A stretch of DNA of 64,000 nt from Acinetobacter wuhouensis (GTDB lineage: Bacteria; Pseudomonadota; Gammaproteobacteria; Pseudomonadales; Moraxellaceae). This document shows positions 1 through 8,862 of this stretch, piece by piece. Location: assembly GCF_001696605.3 (NCBI RefSeq), contig NZ_CP031716.1, positions 496,001 through 560,000 on the forward strand. The letters are read 5' to 3'. The notes beneath the pieces were generated by a model. That model was not told the origin of the DNA, did not search any database, and worked only from the letters and a program-made list of their open reading frames with translations. A program made the position numbers and the translations under genes. Every line of letters starts with the position of its first letter. Position 1 is the stretch's first letter.

Positions 1-560
1 TACAGCTTCAGTCCAAAGAATTTAGAGGGTAACCGATTTCATTTTATTTTCGATTGGGGCGTGAGCTAAAAACATTACCACCCAAACCACCTGAAACAAG
101 TAGTGCTTTAGATGCAATTTTATGGAGTTTGAAATTCCGTTTCTATGCGTGGAAACAACATGAGGGCGGTGATGGCTCGCCATCTGTCACACTTTATTTA
201 AATTATCATGATCCTAAATTGCAAAATAGCCTAAAACATTCAACTGCTTTAGAGCGTGGTCGTATTGGCATGGTAAATTTATTCGCCTCAAAAAAGCAAA
301 GTTCAAGCAATAAAGTAGTTTTAGTTCATGAGCTTTTACATATCTTTGGGGCAAAAGATAAATATGATTTTGCGACTGGACAACCGATCAATCCAACGGG
401 TTATGCAAATCCAGAACAAAAACCTCTATATCCGCAAAGTCGTGCAGAAATTATGGGTGGATATATTCCATTATCACCAATAAAGAGTAAAACACCTGAT
501 GGTCTAGAAGATACGATGATTAGTCGTTTAACTGCCCAAGAAATGGGATGGGTTAAATAA
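1..560 (+). pseudogene. HExxH metalloprotease gene, frameshifted, 5' end outside window
   Basis: Two reading frames join here. Frame 1 is open from the left edge (…NRFHFIFDWGVS) to a stop at 64-66. The frame holding the protease domain has a stop at 30-32 and offers only a TTG at 54. One extra G in the G-run at 56-59 would join them as …FDWGRELKTLPP…, which reads naturally. The downstream part (168 codons) carries HELLHIFGAKDKYD, the HExxHxxGxxxxxD zinc signature of metzincin-like peptidases, at codons 92-105. I infer one secreted or envelope-associated zinc protease gene broken by a 1-bp deletion, or a base-calling error in a homopolymer. If the shift is not real, the protein could start only at the TTG. 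The substrate is unknown. Confidence 0.6.
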
Positions 561-690
561 GAAGTATTCATGATGCTCAGAACTGTGGATAAGATAGAAT
601 CTATCCACATGTCAGATGCATATCTTATACAGACAAAAAATTGAATCGGATTAAAAATCAAATGAATCAATAACAACCAAGAGAACAAAT

Positions 691-1254
691 ATGCGTACTG
701 TGGGAAATGATATAGTCCGTCATCAATTGCATGAAAATCGGAAATGGTATTTATTGTTGGGTGCGGTCTTGGTCATCTTTGGCTTGGTACTACTTGCCTC
801 ATTGGGTATGGCAACATTAACAGTTGTCGTCTTGTTTGGTGTCCTGATGATGATCGGTGGAGTGATTCATTTAATTGCTGCTTTTAAAATCTTTGATGGC
901 GGCTTTCGTTGGCTTTGGGCATTGTTCGGAATACTGTATTTGATCGCTGGTTATTATGCGTTTAAATCTCCGATTACTACGGCTGTGGTGTTGACCAATC
1001 TACTAGCGATTGCTTTATTAATTGGCGGTTTTATTCGAGTTTTTAATGCCTTTATGTTGAAACCGATGTCAGGTTGGGGGTGGACATTATTTTCAGGTTT
1101 ACTGACTTTGGCGACAGGTGCAATTATTTTAGCTTCGCCTGATGCTCCGTTTTGGGTTTTAGGATTATTTCTTGGTGTGGATATTTTATTTCAAGGAGTA
1201 AACTATCTGACTTTTGCTGCTGCAATTAAGCAGATACCACCAGCAAGTCATTGA
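691..1254 (+). CDS. HdeD/DUF308-family membrane protein
   Basis: The protein has 187 residues. A short hydrophilic N-terminus (about 1-18) is followed by six hydrophobic segments arranged in pairs, and the C-terminal tail is short and polar. This is the architecture and length of the HdeD/DUF308 inner-membrane family. The best known member is E. coli HdeD, linked to acid resistance, but the biochemical activity of the family is not established. A purine-rich AGAGA lies just upstream of the ATG. The gene stands alone and ends in a hairpin terminator at about 1272-1306. Membrane location is directly supported; a stress role is only family inference. Confidence 0.8.
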   Translation: MRTVGNDIVRHQLHENRKWYLLLGAVLVIFGLVLLASLGMATLTVVVLFGVLMMIGGVIHLIAAFKIFDGGFRWLWALFGILYLIAGYYAFKSPITTAVVLTNLLAIALLIGGFIRVFNAFMLKPMSGWGWTLFSGLLTLATGAIILASPDAPFWVLGLFLGVDILFQGVNYLTFAAAIKQIPPASH

Positions 1255-1271
1255 TTATTTTTTAAATGAAT

Positions 1272-1306
1272 AAAATGCCCAATCAATAAATATGTTGGGC
1301 ATTTTT
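1272..1306 (+). terminator. rho-independent terminator after the HdeD-like gene
   Basis: The hairpin pairs AAATGCCCAA with TTGGGCATTT across an A/T-rich loop and is followed by a T-run. It lies 18 bp after the stop at 1254. A-runs on the other side would let it also serve the convergent minus-strand gene ending at 1362. Confidence 0.85.
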
Positions 1307-1361
1307 GTTTTAGCTTTGAAAAATTTAAGTTTATTTAAAATTTAAGATTGTATTGTTTTGC

Positions 1362-1811
1362 TCAAGGCGCCACTTTATATTGACTTGAAATGGCAATACG
1401 ATTCCACGTATTAATGACAATCGCAATCCATTCAATCGCCGTAATTTCGTCATCATTCAATACTTCTTTCGCGGTTGCATAGGCTTCATCAGGGAAATGC
1501 TGTTGTGCAATCAATGTGATTTCTTCAATCAAAATTAAGGCAGCACGTTCTTTATCTGAAAAATACTGACTTTCTCGCCACGCACTGATCAAAGCAATTC
1601 GATCTACAGACTCACCTGCCTTGATTGCATCTTGTGTATGCATACGTACACAAAAAGAACATTGATTAATTTGCGAAGCACGTAATTTTAACAGATGTGA
1701 GAAACCAAGATCTAAACCTGCTTGTTTCACTTTTTGCACGGATAAATTTTCAAGTTCAAGCACTGTTTTATACAGTTCAGGTGCGGTTTTACCGAGATTG
1801 ACACGTGACAT
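1362..1811 (-). CDS. carboxymuconolactone decarboxylase/AhpD-like protein
   Basis: The protein has 149 residues and is all-alpha. It carries the AhpD core motif C51-S-F-C54-V-R-M-H58. In AhpD-type members this CxxC plus His forms the peroxidase or disulfide-reductase centre. The neighbouring pattern (LLKLRASQINQC) is typical of small single-domain members annotated as carboxymuconolactone decarboxylase family or alkylhydroperoxidase-like. A redox or antioxidant role is more likely than true decarboxylation because the cysteines are intact and no aromatic-catabolism genes are nearby. The start at 1811 is an ATG. Confidence 0.85.
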   Translation of the reverse strand: MSRVNLGKTAPELYKTVLELENLSVQKVKQAGLDLGFSHLLKLRASQINQCSFCVRMHTQDAIKAGESVDRIALISAWRESQYFSDKERAALILIEEITLIAQQHFPDEAYATAKEVLNDDEITAIEWIAIVINTWNRIAISSQYKVAP

Positions 1812-1887
1812 GGGATTTACACTTTCATTATTGGTTATACTTTATTTTATCGCTAAAATTTTCAAACACTGTTTAGATTTTATAAAA

Positions 1888-2088
1888 ATGATGAATAAAG
1901 CTTATAAAATTTCATTTACGCTTACCGCGATTGGATCAGTTTTATATTTTATGATCAATGAGTTAAAAGCAGATGGAATTCAAATAGATTCAGGAATTGG
2001 CATTATCTTGGCAATAGTCGTAGCACTTTTGCTGTTCTTTATTCGGCTATATTTTCGCAGTGAGGATAAAAAAGTGAAACAAAAATAA
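1888..2088 (+). CDS. small two-helix membrane protein, unknown function
   Basis: The frame is open from 1798, but the upstream part overlaps the start of the divergent AhpD-like gene and lacks a ribosome site. An in-frame ATG-ATG pair at 1888/1891 gives a compact 65-66-residue protein with two transmembrane helices (about 8-24 and 36-55) and a basic tail (RSEDKKVKQK). The ATG at 1810 would add a third hydrophobic segment (GFTLSLLVILYFIAKIF), so the longer form cannot be excluded. No family is recognised. It could be co-regulated with the glycerate kinase gene 87 bp downstream. Confidence 0.5.
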   Translation: MMNKAYKISFTLTAIGSVLYFMINELKADGIQIDSGIGIILAIVVALLLFFIRLYFRSEDKKVKQK

Positions 2089-2175
2089 GCAAATTATAAA
2101 AAGATATAAAATAAGCCAATTGATTGAAAAATCATGTTAATAATAGGCTTAGACCAACAACTTACATGATGGAAC

Positions 2176-3321
2176 ATGACGACTTTTATCCTTGCTCCCG
2201 ATTCATTTAAAGAAAGTATGACAGCTGAACAAGCTTGCTTGGCTATGCAACGTGGTATTGAAAAAGTTATACCTGATGCAAACATCATTCATGTACCGAT
2301 GGCAGATGGTGGAGAAGGAACAGTTGATGCTTTGGTTTCTGCACGAAATGGACGCAAAGTCTACATCGAAGTTTCAGGACCATTGATTCAGCAAAAAGTC
2401 CAAGCCTATTTCGGTCTGATTGAAAATGATCAAACGGCTGTGATCGAAATGGCACTTGCCAATGGTATTCACCTGATCGAAAAGTCACAACGTAATCCTT
2501 TATATACTTCAACTTTTGGCACAGGGGAAATGATTAAAGCTGCATTGGACTTGGGTGTATCGAAAATCATCATTGGACTAGGTGGTAGTGTCACCAATGA
2601 TGCAGGTGCGGGTATGGCACAAGCGTTGGGTGCAAAGTTTTTAGATGAGCTTGGTCAATCCGTTGCCTTGGGCGGTGGTCAGCTTGATCAGATTCAAAGC
2701 ATTGATCTTTCGGAATTGGATGCTCGTTTAAAACAGACTGAGATTATCATTGCAAGTGATGTGAATAATCCTTTGTGTGGTGAAAATGGTGCATCCTATA
2801 TTTTTGCGCCACAGAAAGGTGCAAGCCCTGAAATGGTCAAAATCTTAGATCAAAACTTAAAGCATTTTGCTGATTTGGTTGAATCTACTTTAAACATTGA
2901 AAAACAGAATATTAACGGTGCAGGGGCAGCAGGTGGTTTGGGTTTTGGCTTGATGGCTTTTGCAGGTGCAAGTATTCGTTCTGGTGTGGAAATCATTATT
3001 GAAGAAACCCAACTTGCTGAAAAAATTGCTCAAGCAGATTATGTATTTACAGGTGAGGGGGGTATTGATTTTCAGACTAAGTTTGGCAAAACCCCATTTG
3101 GTGTGGTGCAAGTGGCAAAGCGTTTCAATAAGCCTGTGATTGCTTTTGCAGGCTATGTCGGTGAAGGCATTGAAGAGCTTTATGATGAAGGATTTACTGC
3201 TATTTTCGGCATTGTGGATGGTGCATGTGATCTGCAAACAGCTTTGAAAAATGGTGAGCAGAATTTGGAAAGAGCTTGTGAGAATATTGTCCGTTTAATT
3301 GTGCAAGAAAGAAAATATTGA
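2176..3321 (+). CDS. glycerate kinase (GarK/GlxK family)
   Basis: The protein has 381 residues, the usual length of bacterial type I glycerate kinases, which phosphorylate D-glycerate to 2-phosphoglycerate in the cytoplasm and feed glyoxylate or glucarate breakdown into glycolysis. Family signatures are visible: the N-terminal LAPDSFKESMTA, MADGGEGTVDAL near residue 42, GLGGSVTNDAGAGMAQALG near residue 137, and the C-terminal FTGEGGIDFQTKFGKTPFGV. No glyoxylate carboligase or tartronate semialdehyde reductase gene is adjacent, so the pathway cannot be assigned from context. GarK and GlxK cannot be told apart here. The gene ends just before the SUKH-like gene. Confidence 0.93.
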   Translation: MTTFILAPDSFKESMTAEQACLAMQRGIEKVIPDANIIHVPMADGGEGTVDALVSARNGRKVYIEVSGPLIQQKVQAYFGLIENDQTAVIEMALANGIHLIEKSQRNPLYTSTFGTGEMIKAALDLGVSKIIIGLGGSVTNDAGAGMAQALGAKFLDELGQSVALGGGQLDQIQSIDLSELDARLKQTEIIIASDVNNPLCGENGASYIFAPQKGASPEMVKILDQNLKHFADLVESTLNIEKQNINGAGAAGGLGFGLMAFAGASIRSGVEIIIEETQLAEKIAQADYVFTGEGGIDFQTKFGKTPFGVVQVAKRFNKPVIAFAGYVGEGIEELYDEGFTAIFGIVDGACDLQTALKNGEQNLERACENIVRLIVQERKY

Positions 3322-3340
3322 CGGTTCAAAGGTGACATTT

Positions 3341-3994
3341 GTGACTAATAAAAATGATTTAATAAATTTCTTAATGATGCACTATTTAAAACTGCAAGGT
3401 ATTAATCAAGAGCATGTTGATCACTTTTTGGAACAAAATTATATCGATATTAGGTTGGATCATCAAAATTTTCTAATGAAATATGGAAATAGTTCATCAT
3501 TGTTAACAAGTATGTTTGCTGATTGTACATTTGATCGGTTTAAAAACTATTACTCTTCTGTTCAGTTTCCATTTGATGAAATGCATGACGAAGAAAAACT
3601 TCCTCTAGGAACTACTTATTTTGGTCATGATTTCAATGATGAATTTTTATGTATAGATAATTTTACAGGGGAAATCTTTGTTTATGGATATCAGAAAAAA
3701 TCACTGCCGGCTTATTATCATAATATTGAAAGTTTTCTGATTTATAGTTTTTTTTGGCATCAAGAAAACGAACAATATTTTGAAACTGTTGAAAAAGAAA
3801 TTCGCATCCCAGAGCAGAATAAGTTTAAAAGTGATAATGAACATTATAGAGTACATGGTTTAAGCGGTCATAATTTTCAATGCTATCTAAATAAAAATAT
3901 GATAATCATTGCTGATTTTGATAGCTGTTATTATAATTTATATAAGGGTGGTATTCTTAACAAATTGAATAACTTAATTAATTTAGGTCTATGA
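3341..3994 (+). CDS. SUKH/SMI1-KNR4-like protein
   Basis: The GTG start at 3341 is chosen because AGGTGA lies 5 nt upstream; the frame is open a little further back into the glycerate kinase gene. The protein has 217 residues, is acidic and rich in Phe, Tyr and Asn. Its central part (LPLGTTYFGHDFNDEFLCID, then GEIFVYGYQ) resembles the core strands of the SUKH (SMI1/KNR4) superfamily. Many bacterial SUKH proteins are immunity proteins for polymorphic toxins, but no toxin gene is adjacent. The gene is markedly more AT-rich than its neighbours, which suits an acquired orphan. The family call is by pattern only. Confidence 0.55.
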   Translation: MTNKNDLINFLMMHYLKLQGINQEHVDHFLEQNYIDIRLDHQNFLMKYGNSSSLLTSMFADCTFDRFKNYYSSVQFPFDEMHDEEKLPLGTTYFGHDFNDEFLCIDNFTGEIFVYGYQKKSLPAYYHNIESFLIYSFFWHQENEQYFETVEKEIRIPEQNKFKSDNEHYRVHGLSGHNFQCYLNKNMIIIADFDSCYYNLYKGGILNKLNNLINLGL

Positions 3995-4099
3995 AAGAAT
4001 CCTACGAATATGGAAGAGTACTTTCTATAATTAACCGAAACTGCCTTATTTCACGATAGCTCTGCTAAACTACCTTCATCCACAACACGATGAGTACCC

Positions 4100-6091
4100 A
4101 TGAGTTTAGCCAACCTGATCAATGAATTAAACCCTCAACAAAAACAAGCTGCTACGACTGAAACAAAACACAGTTTAGTACTTGCAGGGGCAGGTTGTGG
4201 CAAAACCAAAACCATCGTGGCACGTGCAGCATATCTGATTGATCAAGGTGTGCCTGCCAATCAAATCCAAATCCTGACTTTTACCCGCCGTTCTGCGAGT
4301 GAAATCGTGGCACGTGTGGAACTCGCTTTGGGTGATCAAGCCAAAGGCTTACGTGCTTCGACATTTCATACCTTTTGCATGTACCTCTTGCGCCGTGTGC
4401 CAAAAGCCTTTGGATTAGAACAATTTTCAATTATTGATCGTGATGACCAATTGATGTTATTCCGTTTGATTCGTGGTAAAGATGATAAGAAAAATCCAAA
4501 CGCATTGCCGAAGCCACAACAGCTTTGCGACCTCTATTCATTCGCGCGCAATACGCGTCAAAAACTCAGTTTGGCTTTAGAAAAACAACTGCCTGAATTT
4601 TTAGAATATAAAGATCAAATTGCTGAGATTATGAAAGAGTACGAAAGCCGAAAACGTACACGTTATTTTCTGGATTATGACGATATTTTGGCTGTGGTGG
4701 CTTCAGGTTTGGCGCAGTCTGAGGGCTTGACTGATTATGTAGCAGGGCTGTGTCAACACATGCTCGTGGATGAGATGCAAGACACCAATCCATTGCAATG
4801 GGCGATTTTAGAACCACTGAAAGACAAAACTTCATTGTTCTGTGTGGGGGATGATGCACAGTCGATTTATGGATTCCGTGGTGCGGACTTTGAAAATATT
4901 CACCATTTCAAAGATCGAGTGCCTGATGCAGAAATTTTCAAACTGGAAAAAAATTATCGTTCTACCCAAGAAATTTTAGACCTGTCTAATTGGTTACTTG
5001 ATCAAAGCGAAATTCATTACGACAAAAAATTAGAAGCCTATCGCGGTGATGGCATTAAACCGAAAATGCACGTCTTTCCCAATGAGTTTGATGAAGCAAA
5101 ATGGATTGCCATCGACATTAAAGAACGGCATTTGCTTGAAGCGGCTGCATGGAATGATCACATGGTCTTGGTACGTTCCGCTTTTGCGGCACGACATATC
5201 GAGGCGGCATTTATCCAAGCCAATGTGCCATATCGTTTTATTGGTGGAATGAAATTGCTTGAAACTGCACACGTTAAAGACTTGTTGAGTTTACTCCGTG
5301 TGATCGCCAATCCAATGGATGATATTGCGTGGATGCGCTTTTTAACCCTATGGAATGGTGTCGGTGATGTTGGCGCAAGTAAGCTTGCACAGCAACTTTT
5401 ACTCGAATCCGACTTAGATAAACTATTTGAGAAATTAGAAAAATTTGGGCGGATTCCTGACAATACTCTGCTGATTATGAAGCAAATGTCAGTACTCAAA
5501 ACTGAAGTAGAAGCTTGTGTCAAACTCGGTGTCGAAGCCATTCTCAATCAACTTGAAGAAAATTATGCCAAGAAAGATTGGCATAAACGGGTGGGTGATT
5601 TTGATCTTGTAAAACAACTTGCTTCTAAACATTCACAACTGAGTGAGTTTTTAGAGGAATATGTACTTGATCCTGTGTCTATTTCTGAAATTGAACGTCA
5701 GTCGCAAGATGATGTGGTAACTTTAATCACCATTCATTCCGCTAAAGGAACTGAACAAAAAGTCTGTTATGTGGCGAATGTCTCCGCAGGGCAATATCCA
5801 CACGCACGTGCGCAAGGTGATTTTGACGAAGTGGAAGAAGAACGCCGTGTGCTCTATGTGGCGTTAACCCGTGCGCAAAATGAGTTGATATTAACCAAAC
5901 AAAATTTAAGTTTTTGGGCGCATACTCAAACTGATGAAAAAGGTCGTAAGGTGGAAAGCTATTTTCTCAATGATTTAACTCGAAATTTATGCACCACTGA
6001 AACCCATTATCGTCAGCGTGAACAAACGGTAAAAAGTGCTTTGATCGAACGGAAGCGGATTAATTTAGATTTTGGCATTGATCTGGATTAA
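4100..6091 (+). CDS. UvrD/Rep-family ATP-dependent DNA helicase
   Basis: This 663-residue superfamily 1A helicase has motifs in order: Q-motif LNPQQKQAA, Walker A AGAGCGKT (29-36), TFTRRSASEIV, Walker B VDEMQDTNPLQW, motif III GDDAQSIYGFRGAD, motif IV KLEKNYRSTQEIL, motif V TIHSAKGTEQK and motif VI VALTRAQNELIL. It is close in length to Rep (673) and shorter than UvrD (about 720). It should unwind DNA 3' to 5' in replication restart or repair, but Rep, UvrD and a third paralogue cannot be separated here. It lies alone. Its last 34 bases, including the stop, recur exactly at 10433-10466. Confidence 0.92.
   Translation: MSLANLINELNPQQKQAATTETKHSLVLAGAGCGKTKTIVARAAYLIDQGVPANQIQILTFTRRSASEIVARVELALGDQAKGLRASTFHTFCMYLLRRVPKAFGLEQFSIIDRDDQLMLFRLIRGKDDKKNPNALPKPQQLCDLYSFARNTRQKLSLALEKQLPEFLEYKDQIAEIMKEYESRKRTRYFLDYDDILAVVASGLAQSEGLTDYVAGLCQHMLVDEMQDTNPLQWAILEPLKDKTSLFCVGDDAQSIYGFRGADFENIHHFKDRVPDAEIFKLEKNYRSTQEILDLSNWLLDQSEIHYDKKLEAYRGDGIKPKMHVFPNEFDEAKWIAIDIKERHLLEAAAWNDHMVLVRSAFAARHIEAAFIQANVPYRFIGGMKLLETAHVKDLLSLLRVIANPMDDIAWMRFLTLWNGVGDVGASKLAQQLLLESDLDKLFEKLEKFGRIPDNTLLIMKQMSVLKTEVEACVKLGVEAILNQLEENYAKKDWHKRVGDFDLVKQLASKHSQLSEFLEEYVLDPVSISEIERQSQDDVVTLITIHSAKGTEQKVCYVANVSAGQYPHARAQGDFDEVEEERRVLYVALTRAQNELILTKQNLSFWAHTQTDEKGRKVESYFLNDLTRNLCTTETHYRQREQTVKSALIERKRINLDFGIDLD
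6058..6091 (+). repeat. 34-bp direct repeat, copy 1 (helicase 3' end)
   Basis: These are the last 34 bases of the helicase gene, from GATTAATTTAGATTTTGGCA to the stop TAA. An exact copy in the same orientation lies at 10433-10466. The match ends abruptly on both sides (G against A before it, G against A after it). The two copies enclose the five-gene pilin operon. Confidence 0.95.
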
Positions 6092-6093
6092 GC

Positions 6094-6130
6094 AAAAAAA
6101 TGAGGAGATCGTTCTCCTCATTTTTTATTT
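6094..6130. terminator. bidirectional terminator between helicase and pilX-like genes
   Basis: A run of A, the stem TGAGGAG/CTCCTCA with a short loop, then a run of T. It lies just after the helicase stop and just after the end of the convergent pilin operon (6141), so it can stop transcription from both sides. Confidence 0.85.
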
Positions 6131-6140
6131 TGATCAGTAC

Positions 6141-8171
6141 TTAGATATAACGTGCCCAACGGATTTTTGCTTTTTCTGAAGAACCAGAGCTAGGAGCTTC
6201 CTCATCATCGCCATCACCGCCAGGGATTATGATGGTTGTATCATCTTGATCTTTACCATCAAAATCAATATTGGTAGATCCACCTAGAGAGGATTGTTTA
6301 TCTGATGTATGAGCAGCAGCTAGAATAGAACCTTTGATATTAGTTGAACCACCTGTGATCAATTTATTACCAGCAATGATATTACCTTGGATGGTTGCAG
6401 AACCACCCAATGTAATATTGCCACCTAGATAATTCGCTTCACATGCTTCAAGTGATGATGAATTGCTACAAGAACCAGAAAGTAATGCAATATTACCAAT
6501 ACTGGCTGGAATAAGTTCAACTTTAGAGCGACATAAATTAGTTGGCATTTTAAAATAATTTGCAAGACATGTGGTATTCGCACCAGCATAGTTAGGAGCA
6601 TCTAATGTTACACTTCCACCATAGTTAATATTGCCTGTTGCAATAATAGTATTACTATACTTACCTTGTGGGATGTTGATATTGCCTTTAAATAGTATAA
6701 CTCCTGGTGCAATCGATGTGATTTCTTTTTGGTAATCTTCTAAACTCCAAGTTCCTGAAGCATATGAAATAATTTTTTTAAACCAAGTTAGGTTTTTATG
6801 TTGTAAATTAGTGACGCTTTCAGAAGTACAAGTGGGGTCGGTTTCTTTCTTATTAGAAGAGCTTTCCACAGTACGGCACAAAGCTCCCCACAAATTGCCA
6901 TTTTTTGCTAGGAAATATTGACCGTCTTCAATACCTTCAACATGACGTACATATACTACAATTCTATTTTGGCTATCAACATCAAATACATAATTGGCTT
7001 GTTGTTCATAGACATGTGCATTGACTAATGGCTTACCTGTCATAGTTACAGTTGCAATAGCTCCAGTTGGAAAAGCGACTTTTGTTCCTGCTGTAAGAAA
7101 CTTCATTTTTTCAGGTAAATTTGGACAATTTGTAAAGCCTACAGCAGAAAGACTTGAAAAATTATTCCAACTACCTCCTACACAACTAAAGGTTGCACCA
7201 CTTTTAGCGCTATTTAACTCATTCCAAACATTGTATTTTATGTCTGAGTTTGCTAAAGCTTTTTGAATTGAACCATTGTTGACTGTAATTTTCTGACCTA
7301 CAGTTGCAGTGTTAATGTTTGAATTGCCACTGACCAATAATGATGCTTTTGTATCAATGGTTTTGAATGTACTACTACTAGCAATCGTAACATCTTGATC
7401 TGCATAGATATCATCCGCTGACCATGAACCACCAGTTGTTACCTTGCCTTTTGCAGAAATTAGTTTGACTGAACCACTACCATTTAAGTTAACATTCCCA
7501 TTCGTATAGATGTTTTCTAAGCCTTGAATACCTGCACCATTGATATTTACATCACCAATGACATTAAGTGTTTTAATGCCTGAGATAGAGTTTGCAGTAA
7601 AATTTCCTGCAACATTGATGACTGCACGCTCACTATCACCGTTGGATAAGTGAATTCCGCCTTGCGCAGTTAAATCGCCATAAAAGTTCATTGCTTCTGG
7701 AAATGAAGTACTTCCCCCAGGGTTGTCTTCCCCAGGTGTAGACGTCGCATCAGGACGAATCTCATAGACAATTTGAATCGTAGAAGAAGCTTCTGAACGT
7801 GTACTTAAGTTTTGTACTTGAGCAGAAACTTGATAAACCTCTGGTGAAGTGCTGGTTCGAGTTGCAGTAATATGATCGACTTTGAGTTCACGACCATCCT
7901 GAATTTTTAACTTTAAACTATTGTTGTTTAAACTCAGAATTGTCGCACCATCCAAGTTATTTAGATACTGTCGTAAAACCTCAACCCCTGTCCAAGCACC
8001 CGATTGAGCGTTGGTAAGTGCATGACTCGCAACTAAGCTTTTTTGTGAACTTTTTAAATAATAGGCTGTTCCAAGTACAGAACCGCCGAGTGCGAGCCCA
8101 ACCAACAAAACAATTAAAACAGAGGCAAAACCTCTTTGTGATGAAGAAAAATTTAGTTTTTGAGTATTCAT
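6141..8171 (-). CDS. large PilX-like minor prepilin with beta-repeat C-terminal region
   Basis: The last gene of the pilin operon encodes 676 residues. The N-terminus is prepilin-like: a basic leader ending QRG, then FASVLIVLLVGLALGGS… as the hydrophobic helix, with Val at the +5 position where most pilins have Glu. Residues to about 145 resemble PilX. Beyond that lie long stretches of short beta-repeats (GDVNINGAG, GNVNLNGSG, GGNITLGGSATIQGNIIAG, GGSTNIKGS), suggesting a parallel beta-solenoid of the bactofilin or adhesin type. At least eight cysteines lie in the middle and late parts. The C-terminus is acidic, then basic (KAKIRWARYI). Usual PilX proteins have about 150-250 residues. I infer a pilus-tip adhesin or priming subunit. 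There is no pilY1 gene here. A GGGGG ribosome site precedes the ATG. Confidence 0.75.
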   Translation of the reverse strand: MNTQKLNFSSSQRGFASVLIVLLVGLALGGSVLGTAYYLKSSQKSLVASHALTNAQSGAWTGVEVLRQYLNNLDGATILSLNNNSLKLKIQDGRELKVDHITATRTSTSPEVYQVSAQVQNLSTRSEASSTIQIVYEIRPDATSTPGEDNPGGSTSFPEAMNFYGDLTAQGGIHLSNGDSERAVINVAGNFTANSISGIKTLNVIGDVNINGAGIQGLENIYTNGNVNLNGSGSVKLISAKGKVTTGGSWSADDIYADQDVTIASSSTFKTIDTKASLLVSGNSNINTATVGQKITVNNGSIQKALANSDIKYNVWNELNSAKSGATFSCVGGSWNNFSSLSAVGFTNCPNLPEKMKFLTAGTKVAFPTGAIATVTMTGKPLVNAHVYEQQANYVFDVDSQNRIVVYVRHVEGIEDGQYFLAKNGNLWGALCRTVESSSNKKETDPTCTSESVTNLQHKNLTWFKKIISYASGTWSLEDYQKEITSIAPGVILFKGNINIPQGKYSNTIIATGNINYGGSVTLDAPNYAGANTTCLANYFKMPTNLCRSKVELIPASIGNIALLSGSCSNSSSLEACEANYLGGNITLGGSATIQGNIIAGNKLITGGSTNIKGSILAAAHTSDKQSSLGGSTNIDFDGKDQDDTTIIIPGGDGDDEEAPSSGSSEKAKIRWARYI

Positions 8172-8184
8172 GACAAAGCCCCCA

Positions 8185-8862
8185 TCAAACAGAAATATTG
8201 ACTAAGCACACTGAAACTTCAACAGGGCTTAAATTAGCACTTTGTTGTGTACTTGTTTTAGAAGAAATTTTAATCACTACGTGTTGCGTAGATTCATCAA
8301 GTTTCCCTGCACCATAAGGCGTACATGCAGCATTTGTCTTTTGCCATATGATTTGAGCGGGGTTAGACTGATCTGATGAATAGTCTCGTAAGTTGGCAAG
8401 ACTGCTTTGCACTTGCCATTTTAAAGCCGTTAAATTTGTTGTGGAATCACAAAGTGTACTGCCAGTAGTTATGCCACTGAGTAATACCAATTGCCGTTGA
8501 GTGTTATCTGCATTTTTAATGTCTGCCAAACCTTGACAAGTAACACCATCGTTACCTTGAAATCGCCACAAAACAGCATTGCTAATCGTTTGTGAGGCTG
8601 AATTTACTTGCGCAGTGATATTCACACTAGTTACTAAATGCGTTGTACCATCTAAGCCAAAGCCAGCATTTTGTAATAACATTTGTGCATTGGTTAAGCC
8701 CATTTGTAATTGGGTGTCATGATTTGCTGCAATGCGAGATTCTGTACCTGTTTTAACCACGACACGGTATGTGGTAAGCACGGCAATAATACAAATCATG
8801 GCAATGACTAACCCAACTAAAAGACTAATCAAAGTCACACCAGCTTGAGCATGCTTATTCAT
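8185..8862 (-). CDS. pilW: PilW-like minor prepilin
   Basis: The protein has 225 residues. The short leader MNKHAQAG is followed by VTLISLLVGLVIAMICIIAVL, a class III signal peptide and helix, with Ser instead of Glu at +5 after the predicted cleavage. The rest is a globular domain with four cysteines, consistent with PilW of the type IV pilus priming complex. The ATG overlaps the stop of the pilV-like gene (ATGA), indicating translational coupling. The order FimT-PilV-PilW-PilX matches the minor-pilin operons of Pseudomonas and Acinetobacter. The missing Glu5 is unusual for PilW. Confidence 0.8.
   Translation of the reverse strand: MNKHAQAGVTLISLLVGLVIAMICIIAVLTTYRVVVKTGTESRIAANHDTQLQMGLTNAQMLLQNAGFGLDGTTHLVTSVNITAQVNSASQTISNAVLWRFQGNDGVTCQGLADIKNADNTQRQLVLLSGITTGSTLCDSTTNLTALKWQVQSSLANLRDYSSDQSNPAQIIWQKTNAACTPYGAGKLDESTQHVVIKISSKTSTQQSANLSPVEVSVCLVNISV

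Noticed and set aside
1798..1887. Longer start for the small membrane protein at 1888-2088
   Set aside because: It would overlap the start of the divergent AhpD-like gene and lacks a ribosome site; noted as an alternative.
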